A stretch of 23,261 nt of DNA, from the NCBI GenBank assembly GCA_964532715.1, contig CAZHIX010000016.1, forward strand, positions 1-23,261, in the 5' to 3' direction. This stretch comes from 1-14-0-10-45-29 sp964532715. GTDB taxonomy: Archaea > Micrarchaeota > Micrarchaeia > Anstonellales > Anstonellaceae. This document shows positions 8,056 through 15,638 of this stretch, piece after piece (position 1 is the stretch's first letter; the number at the start of each line of letters is the position of its first letter). The position numbers and the translations under genes were made by a program. The notes under the pieces were generated by a model. That model did not search any database. It was given only the letters and a program-made list of their open reading frames with translations, and was not told where the DNA came from.

Positions 8056-8976
8056 TTAAAAACAACTCAGATTTAAGAATTTAAAATTTGTGAAATATAA
8101 CTGGCGCAATAAAGTATTGGCTTCATTTGCATTTAGATAGTGTAATTCGCCAAGAAGAGGGATTCGGACTTCAATACAGAACTCATGACGCGTGGATTTT
8201 GGAGGAAACACGTTCCCATTTGATGCATGAAGGATAACTTCTTCGTGTTTAAAGGGCCTTCGCATAAGAATTGTTGATGCGCCAGGACATGAAAAACATT
8301 TATCGTCAGGCACATAATTAGATATTGCACCGTTTGAATCTAACAATGAGATTATTGAAGCTTGACTTTCAACTAATTGAGATAGCCCGATATTTTTGAA
8401 AGAGGAATTGCAATGTAATGCATAACAAGTTGATTTATCAGAAGAATTTTTGAAATCTGCAGATAAAACCAAAAATGAAGCTTGGTTAGAATCCAGCATT
8501 TTGCGCCCAGAGTCTAAAGTACATTCTGAATGTGCAACTGGACACATAGATAAGATTTCGCGAGGTTTAAGCTTGGAAACAGGATACCAAGCGCGTATCG
8601 GCAAAGTTGAATAATCATGATTGAATACGCAACAGGATTTTACACCAAAATCGTCAGCTAATAGTTTAGTAAGGTGATGAGCGTCTATTATCATATATTT
8701 CTTGTTTTTCAAAGAAGTTGCTTGCACAATACGAGTTACAAAACCACGATCTGAATATGTTTTATTCATTTTTTGCACGTGATCAGGAATCGTTGCCTCA
8801 TGTGAGATTAAGCTATGTATTGGAACAAAAAAAATTCGTTTTAGCGCATCATTCATATTGTACATCCAATGTTTGCCTCTAGGATTTAATACACGCACAG
8901 TGAGTTTATCAGGAGCGCCATTGACAAAATTACTAAGATTGGTACGAAGCATAGATGCGCACAAAGTAAACACCAT
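8056..8976 (-). CDS. ParB/sulfiredoxin-fold protein, SbnI/SerK-like
   Basis: The first 140 residues fit the ParB/Srx N-terminal fold. The segment FFVPIHSLISHEATIPDHV (residues 48-66) is followed by KKYMIIDAHHLTKLLADDFG (92-111) and then an HDYSTLPIRAW segment. This resembles SbnI and archaeal SerK, free serine kinases of this fold, whose acting residues are a glutamate in the HE motif and an aspartate in the DGHHR motif. Here H59-E60 and D98-A99-H100-H101 are kept, but the glycine and arginine of DGHHR are replaced (A99, T103). The remaining 165 residues are unfamiliar and include C-rich KCFSCPG. The start at 8976 lacks a ribosome-binding site; an in-frame ATG eight codons later is possible. 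No serine- or cysteine-synthesis gene is next to it, so the kinase role is a hypothesis. Confidence 0.6.
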   Translation of the reverse strand: MVFTLCASMLRTNLSNFVNGAPDKLTVRVLNPRGKHWMYNMNDALKRIFFVPIHSLISHEATIPDHVQKMNKTYSDRGFVTRIVQATSLKNKKYMIIDAHHLTKLLADDFGVKSCCVFNHDYSTLPIRAWYPVSKLKPREILSMCPVAHSECTLDSGRKMLDSNQASFLVLSADFKNSSDKSTCYALHCNSSFKNIGLSQLVESQASIISLLDSNGAISNYVPDDKCFSCPGASTILMRRPFKHEEVILHASNGNVFPPKSTRHEFCIEVRIPLLGELHYLNANEANTLLRQLYFTNFKFLNLSCF

Positions 8977-9244
8977 TTCAATTTAGTTATGTGTTAGATA
9001 GTAGTATATCAGTATAGTATTATTAATGTGATTGAAACCTGCTTGAGTTGATATCAATTGGCTTCTTTTGATGTTATCGCTATTTTGCGCGGTTGAGTTT
9101 CAGACGTGAAATAAATTTTAGATAGATAAAAATGAAAAAATGCGCGGTTTTTTGTTGAGTAGGATTTTGCGTGGCAAAAATGATAGACACACAAAATAGA
9201 AACATACAGGGTAGAACTATGCAAAATAAAATGAGTGTAATAAA

Positions 9245-9316
9245 TGGACTTGGAGGGATTTGAACCCTCGACCTCCTGCTTGCAAAGCAGGCGCGCTACC
9301 GCTGCGCTACAAGCCC
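9245..9316 (-). tRNA. tRNA-Ala(UGC)
   Basis: The 72-base cloverleaf reads without an intron. The acceptor GGGCTTG pairs with CAAGTCC and contains the G3:U70 wobble that marks alanine tRNAs. The D stem is GCGC with GCGC. The anticodon stem CCTGC/GCAGG encloses TTTGCAA with anticodon TGC. The T arm GAGGG-TTCAAAT-CCCTC is regular, with discriminator A. CCA is not encoded. A TATA-like TTATACATA lies about 22-29 bases upstream on the minus strand. Confidence 0.95.
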
Positions 9317-9422
9317 ACGGCTGTAGGTTTATAGAGTATGTATAATTGTGAGTATTTATAACGGCTACTATTGCACAGAAAACATGAGCGAATAAATTAT
9401 TATTTACAAGTGCCTAAAAATA

Positions 9423-10772
9423 ATGATGCGAGATTACCAAGGGTTTGAAAATAGAGCAAAAGAATGCAAAAAAGCCGTGCTTGAAATGAGAGACCCACTG
9501 ATTATCAACCATTATGATTGTGATGGGTTGAGCGCAGGTGCAATTGCAATTAAATTTTTAGAGGACAATGAAATATCGCACAGAATAAAGACCATACGTA
9601 AACTAGATGACATAATAATTGAAGAGCTAAAAAATGAGAAAGAAATAATATTTTGTGACTTGGGGGGAGCTCACCCAAAAGTAGATTCTCTAGATGCAAA
9701 TGTCGTGATATTTGACCATCACCAAACCGCAGGTACGCAAAAATTACAGCTTAACCCGCATAATTTTGGATTTGATGGTTCTACTGAAATGTCCGGCTCA
9801 ACCTGCACATATTGGGCATTACAAAAATTACCAGAAGTTGCAATTGTAGGCGCAGTTGGAGATATGCAACATCCATTTATTGGATTAAACTTAGAGCTTG
9901 CAAAAAAGCTTGAGGAACAATCAATTCTTAAAATTGAGTTTGGACTGAAAATGTATGGACGCATGTCAAGACCATTAGTGCAATTTCTTGCATATGCAGA
10001 TGAACCATATCTTCCAGGACTTTGTGGGGATGAAGCTCGTTGTGCAATGTTTTTGGAAGCAAACAAAATATACAAGAACAAAGATAATTGGCCTACATAT
10101 ACACAATTAAGTGATACTCAAAAAAAGAGATTGATAGGCGCGATTGCAACATACTTGGCAGAAAATTATGGAGGAAAATATAATGCCCAAAATTTAGTTG
10201 GAGAAATATACTCGTTTCCTCGTTTTTTAGATAAACCAGAGCTTTATGATGCGGGAGAATTTTCAACTATGCTCAATGCGTGTGGCAGACATGGGCAAGA
10301 ACAAATTGGAATTGACGTGTGTTTGCAAAAACAAGGAGCATTGCAAAAGGGGAGAGAACTTCTATTAGCGCACAAAAAAGCATTGCGAGAAGGAGTTGAA
10401 TACGCATATAGAAATACAAGAGATTTTGGACCACTACTTATTTTAGATGGCAGAGGAGCGATTGATGATGGCATAATTGGAGTTGTTGCAGGAATGATGT
10501 ATGGCGGGGCAAGAAAAAAAGCCATAATTGGATTGTCAAATGATGAGAGAGAGAATATCAAGATATCTGCAAGAGGAACAAAAACGTTAGTAGATAGAGG
10601 ACTTAATCTGGGGCTTGCGTTGAAAGAAGCGTGCGCACAGGTTGAGGGACAGGGAGGCGGGCATCACATCGCGGCCGGAGCGACTATACCTCAGCATAAA
10701 CTTGATGATTTTTTGAAGATATTCGTAGAAATCATTCAAAAACAGATCGTGGCTGAAGACAAACAGGATTAG
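9423..10772 (+). CDS. DHH-family phosphoesterase, RecJ/GAN-like nuclease
   Basis: The 449-residue protein has the DHH-DHHA1 architecture. Motif I is HYDCDG (30-35), the DHH motif is FDHHQT (97-102), and the C-terminal DHHA1 signature is GGGHHIAAG from residue 411. Archaeal proteins of this type include GAN, a RecJ-like single-strand exonuclease that associates with GINS and is linked to Cdc45, and other members act on RNA or small phosphoesters. The metal ligands expected from the family are present, so it is probably active. Two adjacent ATG codons open the frame and no ribosome-binding site is seen; a TATA-like TATTTATAAC about 65 bases upstream may drive it. It ends convergently, overlapping the stop of the minus-strand surface protein by four bases. 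Exact substrate cannot be read from the sequence. Confidence 0.88.
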   Translation: MMRDYQGFENRAKECKKAVLEMRDPLIINHYDCDGLSAGAIAIKFLEDNEISHRIKTIRKLDDIIIEELKNEKEIIFCDLGGAHPKVDSLDANVVIFDHHQTAGTQKLQLNPHNFGFDGSTEMSGSTCTYWALQKLPEVAIVGAVGDMQHPFIGLNLELAKKLEEQSILKIEFGLKMYGRMSRPLVQFLAYADEPYLPGLCGDEARCAMFLEANKIYKNKDNWPTYTQLSDTQKKRLIGAIATYLAENYGGKYNAQNLVGEIYSFPRFLDKPELYDAGEFSTMLNACGRHGQEQIGIDVCLQKQGALQKGRELLLAHKKALREGVEYAYRNTRDFGPLLILDGRGAIDDGIIGVVAGMMYGGARKKAIIGLSNDERENIKISARGTKTLVDRGLNLGLALKEACAQVEGQGGGHHIAAGATIPQHKLDDFLKIFVEIIQKQIVAEDKQD

Positions 10773-12292
10773 TATCTTAATTTTATAAAAAAACCAATGC
10801 CAATTAACGCCAATACAAAAATAGGTAAATGCGACCAAACATTTAGATCGTTTGAATAGTTAGTAAAAATACTTTTTGAGCCTCTTAAAAAATCATTTGA
10901 GAGGATTTTGGCTTGAGTTTTGTTTGATTCGTATTGAAAAAGATATTTGGAGTTTGAAAATGAAGAAAATGAGTTATTTTCAGTTGTGAAGTCATTTACA
11001 TTTTCACCTGAGATTATGCGCACATTTTTGTCAAGTGAAATTGAGCTTATGTCTCGCACGCGTAAGGTGTAATTTTCAGAATGCTCACGATTGAAATCGT
11101 CAAGTAGAATTAAAGAAACGTTCAGAAGACCTAATCCTAAAGGACCATGATAAAACGTGTAGTACGAATAAACATAATTTTCGCTAAAAAAAGAAGATGT
11201 AGGTTCAAACCCAAAAGATGAATTTGAAAATACAGTTGCATTGTAGTTTGAAATAGAGCGCGTGTTTGAAAAAGTTTTATTTACCCATGAATATTTGGAT
11301 GAATCGTTTGGAATAATATTTTGTTTTACTATGTTTTGAAAATTTAATTCATCAGTAGATATACCGTAATCTGCAAAAACACTAAGCGCAAGAGTAGCGT
11401 CATCCGAATTCAACTTGATTTTTTGAGCTTGTAGATTTGAAAAACTCAAAAATTTTATCTGTTCAGATATTGAGGTCTGCTCTAAATCAGCAGGAGACAA
11501 AATAAGAAAATAAGGAGAAGAGTATTCAAGCTCATATGTTTTTGAATATTTGATGGGGTGAGAATACGATTGTAAAAAATGACGAGAGTATTTTACACAT
11601 ACAGTAGATTTTCCACTTGAAACAAGACGATAATAATTATGAGTTACGGAATAACCCACCAGAGTCAGACCTTCAAAATCAAAATTTAATTTTGCAAGCA
11701 CAGAAGAACTGTTTTGAACTTGAATTTGAGATTTATTGAGGTTTCTTAAATTCAGATTAAGAAGATTTGACGTATTAGAATCAAATTGGATTGAATCAGA
11801 AAAATTATTTGAACTATATTGAAGAGTCCCGGATAACTTTGGAGCAGAAATTTGAGTAAAAATAAATTGGTCGGGTGCACACCCGCCAAGATTTGCGCTA
11901 AAACTTGCAGAGGGAGGGGCATCGGTACCCCAAACCCATATGAGACGGTTTGATTCGTTTGCACTGATTCTCAAATCTACAGAAGGAGAGAGTGTAAAAT
12001 AAAAAAATGCACTTGGAATTGGATTTTTATAGTCTGGGCTAGAAGTAGTTGCAAATGATGGTCGCATAAATATAAATGAACTATTTTGAATAATTTGCAT
12101 GTTGTGATCAAAAACTTTTTGATGGGGGACTAATGAGAAAATATCAGAGATATTTGAGACGGATAGATTTGCAGATTGAAGATATGGTAATTGAGAAGAA
12201 TTGGCAGATAGAACATTTGACTGAACAAATAACGAAATAAGAAAAACTAGAGAAATAAACAATATAGAAAAAGATTTACAGTATAAGCTCAT
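10769..12292 (-). CDS. Secreted, membrane-anchored surface protein rich in N-glycosylation sequons
   Basis: The 507-residue protein begins with a short basic start and a hydrophobic signal sequence (FSILFISLVFLISLFVQ) and ends with a single membrane span (LPIFVLALIGIGFF) and a basic cytoplasmic tail (IKLRY). The exterior part is serine-, asparagine- and aromatic-rich and holds about 18 N-X-S/T sequons by my count, far above chance. It is therefore a strong candidate acceptor of the AglB encoded nearby. No enzymatic motif or known surface-layer domain is recognised. I chose ATG 12292 rather than the TTG at 12301 because GAGG precedes it. The start overlaps the end of pyrI by 17 bases, so it is the third gene of the pyrB-pyrI unit, an unexpected place for a surface protein. 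Confidence 0.8.
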   Translation of the reverse strand: MSLYCKSFSILFISLVFLISLFVQSNVLSANSSQLPYLQSANLSVSNISDIFSLVPHQKVFDHNMQIIQNSSFIFMRPSFATTSSPDYKNPIPSAFFYFTLSPSVDLRISANESNRLIWVWGTDAPPSASFSANLGGCAPDQFIFTQISAPKLSGTLQYSSNNFSDSIQFDSNTSNLLNLNLRNLNKSQIQVQNSSSVLAKLNFDFEGLTLVGYSVTHNYYRLVSSGKSTVCVKYSRHFLQSYSHPIKYSKTYELEYSSPYFLILSPADLEQTSISEQIKFLSFSNLQAQKIKLNSDDATLALSVFADYGISTDELNFQNIVKQNIIPNDSSKYSWVNKTFSNTRSISNYNATVFSNSSFGFEPTSSFFSENYVYSYYTFYHGPLGLGLLNVSLILLDDFNREHSENYTLRVRDISSISLDKNVRIISGENVNDFTTENNSFSSFSNSKYLFQYESNKTQAKILSNDFLRGSKSIFTNYSNDLNVWSHLPIFVLALIGIGFFIKLRY

Positions 12293-12740
12293 GAGCCTCA
12301 AACACCCGCTCGCAAAAATGACAGCGAAGTTTCTTGTTTTCAGTAGTGAATTTTGATATTAATTTATTATTAAAACTGATACAATTTGGATTTGGACAAA
12401 GTGCAATGGCATGTATTTCTTTTGGAAGTTGCACATTTTCTTTAGATATGATTTTTGAATTTTTGATTATATTTACAGTTGCATTTGGACAGATAAGTGA
12501 AATTTTGTTTGCTTCAGATGAATCTATCAAATGCCCGGCTATTTTTAAAATGTCTTTTCTACCCATTTTTTTTGAAGGCACGTTCATTAAAGCAACTATT
12601 TTGGAGTTATGCACAGAACCGTTTGAATTTTTTTGAGACAAGCCAAGAATTTCTAAAACACGCAAAGATGAAAATACTTCAAGTCTATCTATGACTGACC
12701 CTTCAGTTATTTTTTCAACTAATAGACCCATCAACATCAC
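12276..12740 (-). CDS. pyrI: Aspartate carbamoyltransferase regulatory subunit
   Basis: PyrI binds nucleotide effectors and joins catalytic PyrB trimers in the first committed step of pyrimidine synthesis. The protein is 151-154 residues, normal for the family. The N-terminal allosteric domain includes EGSVIDRL and RKDILKI. The C-terminal zinc domain has CPNPNC and, 20 residues on, CHFC, giving the four cysteine ligands that hold PyrI to PyrB. The frame opens with GTG overlapping the pyrB stop as GTGA; ATG codons at 12737 and 12731 are alternatives, and the last is best spaced from AGGTG. It is translationally coupled to pyrB upstream and overlaps the surface-protein gene downstream. Confidence 0.93.
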   Translation of the reverse strand: MMLMGLLVEKITEGSVIDRLEVFSSLRVLEILGLSQKNSNGSVHNSKIVALMNVPSKKMGRKDILKIAGHLIDSSEANKISLICPNATVNIIKNSKIISKENVQLPKEIHAIALCPNPNCISFNNKLISKFTTENKKLRCHFCERVFEAHELIL

Positions 12741-13636
12741 CTAGTAAGACAATCATGAAGTATTGCCATTCTTACTGGAACACCATTTCTTGCTTGTTCA
12801 AAATAATGAGCATGAGAGGATGAATCTATTTCGGCAGGAATCTCGTCGATTTTTGGTAGGGGATGAAGAAGTATCATATCTTTTTTTACATTTTTGAGTA
12901 AAGATGCACAAATTCTAAATTGAGATTGCAGTTTTTTTGCTAAATATGGATCTTCAAACCGTTCAGTATGTATACGCCCGACATAAACTACATCCGAATC
13001 TTTGATGTTAATTTCGTTTGATTGAATTATTTTTGCCCCAAAATTATCTTTAGATTCACAGATAACACTTGAATCCATTTCAAGTCCTTTTGGAGATATT
13101 AAATTTACATTTGCTCCAAACATACTAAGCGCATAAAGCAAGGAGCGCATTGTACGAGCGTGTTTTAGATCCCCAAGTAAAGTTACGTTCAACCCATCAA
13201 TTTTTCCTTTTGATTTTTCAATTGTATATAAATCAATTAGGGTTTGAGATGGGTGTTGATTTTTACCATCACCTGCATTGACCACTGCAATTTTGCAAAT
13301 ATCGCCTGCAAGACGTGCAACACCTTCTTGCGGATGACGAATTGCGATAATATCAGAATATGAGCTCACGATTTTTATAGTATCAACCACAGATTCTCCT
13401 TTTTTAGAGGAAGACGCCTCATGAACATATTGTATAGTTGACATCCCAAGCCGTTGAGCTGCAGACTGGAAAGAAAGATTGGTTCTTGTTGAAGCTTCAA
13501 AAAATAGTGTTGATGCAATTTTTCCCTTGTGTAGATTATAGCTTGATTTGAGATTTTTTTGCATGTCCTTTGCCAAAGATAAATACCGAGTTACATCGGA
13601 TTTTGTTAAGTCTCTAAACGAGATTAAATTGTGCAT
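12737..13636 (-). CDS. pyrB: Aspartate carbamoyltransferase catalytic subunit
   Basis: PyrB joins carbamoyl phosphate and aspartate. From ATG 13636 the protein is 299 residues, a normal length. It shows the carbamoyl-phosphate motif FEASTRT (S49-T50-R51-T52), the lysine-containing 80s loop (SSSKKGES), HPSQTLIDLYTI, and HPLPKIDEI near the end. The open frame extends upstream to 13840, but that part runs through the tRNA-Ile gene and encodes nothing like PyrB. A GGGAG ribosome-binding site four bases before ATG 13636 settles the start. It is coupled to pyrI by overlapping stop and start codons and lies 115 bases after the tRNA on the same strand. Confidence 0.95.
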   Translation of the reverse strand: MHNLISFRDLTKSDVTRYLSLAKDMQKNLKSSYNLHKGKIASTLFFEASTRTNLSFQSAAQRLGMSTIQYVHEASSSKKGESVVDTIKIVSSYSDIIAIRHPQEGVARLAGDICKIAVVNAGDGKNQHPSQTLIDLYTIEKSKGKIDGLNVTLLGDLKHARTMRSLLYALSMFGANVNLISPKGLEMDSSVICESKDNFGAKIIQSNEINIKDSDVVYVGRIHTERFEDPYLAKKLQSQFRICASLLKNVKKDMILLHPLPKIDEIPAEIDSSSHAHYFEQARNGVPVRMAILHDCLTR

Positions 13637-13766
13637 TAAACTCCCATAGAGAATAATGAACGCAAGGATAAAAAGAGTACGCATTTGAAAAAAAATACAA
13701 AAAACAACACATAGATTGAAGGTTATCAAAAACGAGTTGCATAAAAATATTTGGGCCCGGAGGGAT

Positions 13767-13799
13767 TTATTCGTAAAATCATCTAAGAGATGAGATACA
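13767..13799 (-). other. tRNA intron at position 58/59 (T loop), 33 bases, BHB type
   Basis: On the minus strand the exon sequence GTTC pairs with the intron sequence GAAT to form the central four-base-pair helix. The three-base bulges are AAT on the 5' side and AAA on the 3' side. The inner helix GTA/TAC continues to a hairpin, TCATCT-CTT-AGATGA. Cutting each bulge after its second base restores a canonical T loop TTCAAAT. This matches the substrate rules of the archaeal splicing endonuclease. Confidence 0.85.
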
Positions 13800-13820
13800 T
13801 TGAACCCCCGACCTACAGCT

Positions 13821-13856
13821 TTCTTAGAGCGAGTTTGCACAATTGCAAATGCCTCG
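13821..13856 (-). other. tRNA intron at canonical position 37/38, 36 bases, BHB type
   Basis: The exon sequence CTTA (loop and anticodon) pairs with TAAG near the intron 3' end, forming the four-base-pair central helix. Bulges are TAC and AAA, and the inner helix is GAG/CTC. The intron also contains the hairpin TTTGC-AATTGT-GCAAA. Cutting each bulge after its second base gives exactly the 37/38 junction and the anticodon UAU. Confidence 0.87.
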
Positions 13857-13914
13857 TATAAGACTGCCGCTCTAACCGAGCTGAGCTACGGGCCCATATA
13901 TAATTGTAAATTCA

Positions 13915-13924
13915 TATTTTTAAA
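13915..13924 (-). promoter_or_regulatory. TATA-like box of the tRNA-Ile gene
   Basis: On the minus strand TTTAAAAATA lies 20-29 bases before the 5' end of the tRNA, the expected place for an archaeal TATA box. The remaining sequence up to 13987 must also hold the promoter of the divergent Rpp21 gene, where nothing clear is seen. Confidence 0.5.
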
Positions 13925-13987
13925 TTAAAGCGCGCAAGAGAAAAAAGACTTAGAAACAAAAAAATGAACTAAAAAGAGTTTGGAAAA

Positions 13988-14284
13988 ATGAAGTGTGGAC
14001 AAGTTGAACCTATTCGCGTGATAGTGAATAGACGAATAGATACATTACTAAAAAAAGCAGTTGAAGTAGTGGACACACGACAGCAGGATGCAAGAGAGTA
14101 TGTGAAACTTGCAAAAAAACTTAGTATGCGCCACAGAATCCCTATGGGAAAAAATAGAAAAAAATTATTTTGCAAAGTGTGCGAAAACGCTTGGAAACAG
14201 AACTATAACTTGCAGATCGTAAATGAAGAAAAGTGGGAAATTTACAAGTGCACATGTGGAGCGACAAGAAAATTTCATATTTGA
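13988..14284 (+). CDS. rnp4: RNase P protein component 4 (Rpp21)
   Basis: Rpp21 is a zinc-ribbon subunit of archaeal RNase P that pairs with Rpp29 and helps the RNA mature tRNA 5' ends. The 98-residue protein has the family signature AREYVKLAKKLSMRHRIPM (35-53), followed by CKVC (62-65) and a second cysteine pair CTCG at C88 and C90. The usual second pair is CxxC; here a single residue separates the cysteines, which I note as odd. N-terminal helices, including DTLLKKAVEVV, fit the Rpp29-binding region. It diverges from tRNA-Ile and stands before the hydrogenase gene. Confidence 0.92.
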   Translation: MKCGQVEPIRVIVNRRIDTLLKKAVEVVDTRQQDAREYVKLAKKLSMRHRIPMGKNRKKLFCKVCENAWKQNYNLQIVNEEKWEIYKCTCGATRKFHI

Positions 14285-14351
14285 TTAGAAGATGATTGTG
14301 CGTGGATTAGAGAGTGGCTTTTAAAAAATCGTGTTGTTTTGAGTCGTGAGC

Positions 14352-14400
14352 GGTTCTGAGATTACGCGCTAACTTGAGGTTATGTGTGGTTCTGAGATTA
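14352..14400. repeat. Two copies of a 13-base direct repeat upstream of the hydrogenase gene
   Basis: GGTTCTGAGATTA occurs at 14352-14364 and again at 14388-14400, starting 36 bases apart, within the 161 bases between Rpp21 and the hydrogenase start. Spacing is near three or four DNA turns, so a repeated operator is conceivable, but a chance or tandem-duplication origin is equally possible. Confidence 0.6.
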
Positions 14401-14445
14401 ATTAAATTCATAAACTTTGTCAAATTGAAAAGATTGAGTGAATTT

Positions 14446-15552
14446 ATGGATACTTCTTTCATTGATGCTATTTTGTATGATCCAAAAAAAATCAAAGTAG
14501 TGCAGATTGCACCTGCGGTTAGAGTTTCTATAGGAGAACCGTTTGGATGTGAGCCTGGAACAGTGCTTACCCCCCAACTTATTTGCGCATTGCGTAGAAT
14601 TGGATTTGATTACATATTTGATACAAATTTTGGAGCAGATGTTGTTGTGATGGAAGAAAATGAGGAGTTGGAAGCTAGAGCTATTCGTGGCACTGGCCCG
14701 CTCCCACTACTTAACTCGTGTTGCCCGGGATTTGCGATGTATCTTGAGCGCAATTTCTTAGACCTTTATGTGAATAACATGGCTACCACTAAAAGTCCTA
14801 TGGAAGTGATGGGTACACTCATAAAAACATATTTTGCACAAAAACAAAACATAGACCCAAAAGATATTTACTCGGTTGCCCTGATGCCATGCATGATGAA
14901 AAAATTGGAAGCAAAAAAAGACGAACACGCAATTTTAGAGAATATGATGGCAGTAGATGCAGTTATTACCACAAGTGAAATGGCAGAGTTTTTTAAGCAG
15001 AAAAAAATAGATCTGCCAAATTGTGAGAAGGGAGAATTTGATAAACTCATGGGAGAGTCTTCCTCATCTGCACGCATTTTTGGAACTACAGGAGGAGTTA
15101 GTGAAGCGACGTTGAGATATCACGCTAAATTACATAATAAAACGATTAGCGAACCGACGATTCGCACGTTGCGCGGATTTGAAAATACACGAGAACTCGT
15201 ATTTGAGATTGCAGGTAAACCGATCAAGATATTAGTTGTCCATGGAGTGACAAATGCAGAACCGATACTTAAAGATCCAAAATTATATAAGCAATATCAT
15301 TTTATTGAAGTGATGGCATGCACCGGGGGATGTATTGGCGGATCTGGACAGCCAAAAACTACTCCCGAAATAGTGAAAAAACGCCGTGAGGGGTTATATT
15401 CGCTCATGGACCCTAAAGTACGCGAGCAATCGGCTCAAAACCAATCTGTTCAGACACTTTATTTGCAATTTTTAGGTGAAGTTGGCTCACAAAAAGCACA
15501 TGAATTGTTACATGTTTATCGCACTAAAGAAAAAACACAAAAAGAGAATTAA
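14446..15552 (+). CDS. hydA: Minimal [FeFe] hydrogenase (H-cluster domain only)
   Basis: From ATG 14446 the protein is 368 residues (392 from ATG 14374, whose extra residues are not family-like). It is an H-cluster domain: QIAPAVRVSIGE, then FDTNFGADVVVMEE, then L1 NSCCPGF (C92, C93), L2 MPCMMKKLE (C149), FGTTGGVSEA, and L3 EVMACTGGCIGGSGQP (C292, C296). The end, SVQTLYLQFLG followed by KAHELLHVY, matches the small-subunit-like tail of HydA. C93, C149, C292 and C296 should hold the [4Fe-4S] part, and C92 is the proton-shuttle cysteine of catalytic enzymes, replaced in many sensory groups. The lysine of L2 and both active-site methionines are kept. There is no N-terminal ferredoxin domain, so an external electron carrier is needed. 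NARF/Nar1-type relatives are less likely given the hydrogenase form of L3 (GGCIGGSGQP). Maturases HydE, HydF and HydG are not in the window. Confidence 0.92.
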   Translation: MDTSFIDAILYDPKKIKVVQIAPAVRVSIGEPFGCEPGTVLTPQLICALRRIGFDYIFDTNFGADVVVMEENEELEARAIRGTGPLPLLNSCCPGFAMYLERNFLDLYVNNMATTKSPMEVMGTLIKTYFAQKQNIDPKDIYSVALMPCMMKKLEAKKDEHAILENMMAVDAVITTSEMAEFFKQKKIDLPNCEKGEFDKLMGESSSSARIFGTTGGVSEATLRYHAKLHNKTISEPTIRTLRGFENTRELVFEIAGKPIKILVVHGVTNAEPILKDPKLYKQYHFIEVMACTGGCIGGSGQPKTTPEIVKKRREGLYSLMDPKVREQSAQNQSVQTLYLQFLGEVGSQKAHELLHVYRTKEKTQKEN

Positions 15553-15638
15553 ACACATTAATTGAGTATAGTGCAAAACAAGAATGACAAAACAAGTTAA
15601 GATTACAACTGCGAGTTGTAAATCAGACCATCCATATG

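Larger units (their letters stand above)
13752..13895 (-). tRNA. tRNA-Ile(UAU) interrupted by two introns
   Basis: The gene is 144 bases with a mature length of 75 after removing introns of 36 and 33 bases. The acceptor GGGCCCG pairs with CGGGCCC, with discriminator A. The D stem is GCTC/GAGC. The anticodon stem GCAGT/GCTGT closes the mature loop CTTATAA, giving anticodon TAT. The T stem GGGGG/CCCTC closes a mature T loop TTCAAAT. Without removing both introns neither the anticodon loop nor the T loop is seven bases. The UAU anticodon reads the isoleucine codon AUA, which most archaea read with an agmatidine-modified CAU tRNA instead; AUA is very frequent in this window. CCA is not encoded. 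A scan expecting no T-loop intron would probably miss this gene. Confidence 0.88.

Noticed and set aside
8977..9244. Possible small RNA or C/D-box RNA in the 268-base gap
   Set aside because: No paired C and D boxes, stable hairpin or open frame could be found; it appears to hold only AT-rich promoter-like sequence.
9719..10561. Minus-strand open frames of 105 and 120 codons
   Set aside because: They lie wholly within the DHH nuclease gene, which has clear catalytic motifs in the other direction.
13637..13840. N-terminal extension of pyrB in the same frame
   Set aside because: It runs through the 3' part of the tRNA-Ile gene, does not resemble PyrB, and the GGGAG site before ATG 13636 gives a normal-length protein.
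13752..13895. Other identities for the interrupted tRNA (Leu UAA, Ser UGA, Lys CUU)
   Set aside because: These need other splice points. The BHB fold fixes the 37/38 junction, and Leu and Ser tRNAs would need a long variable arm, which is absent.
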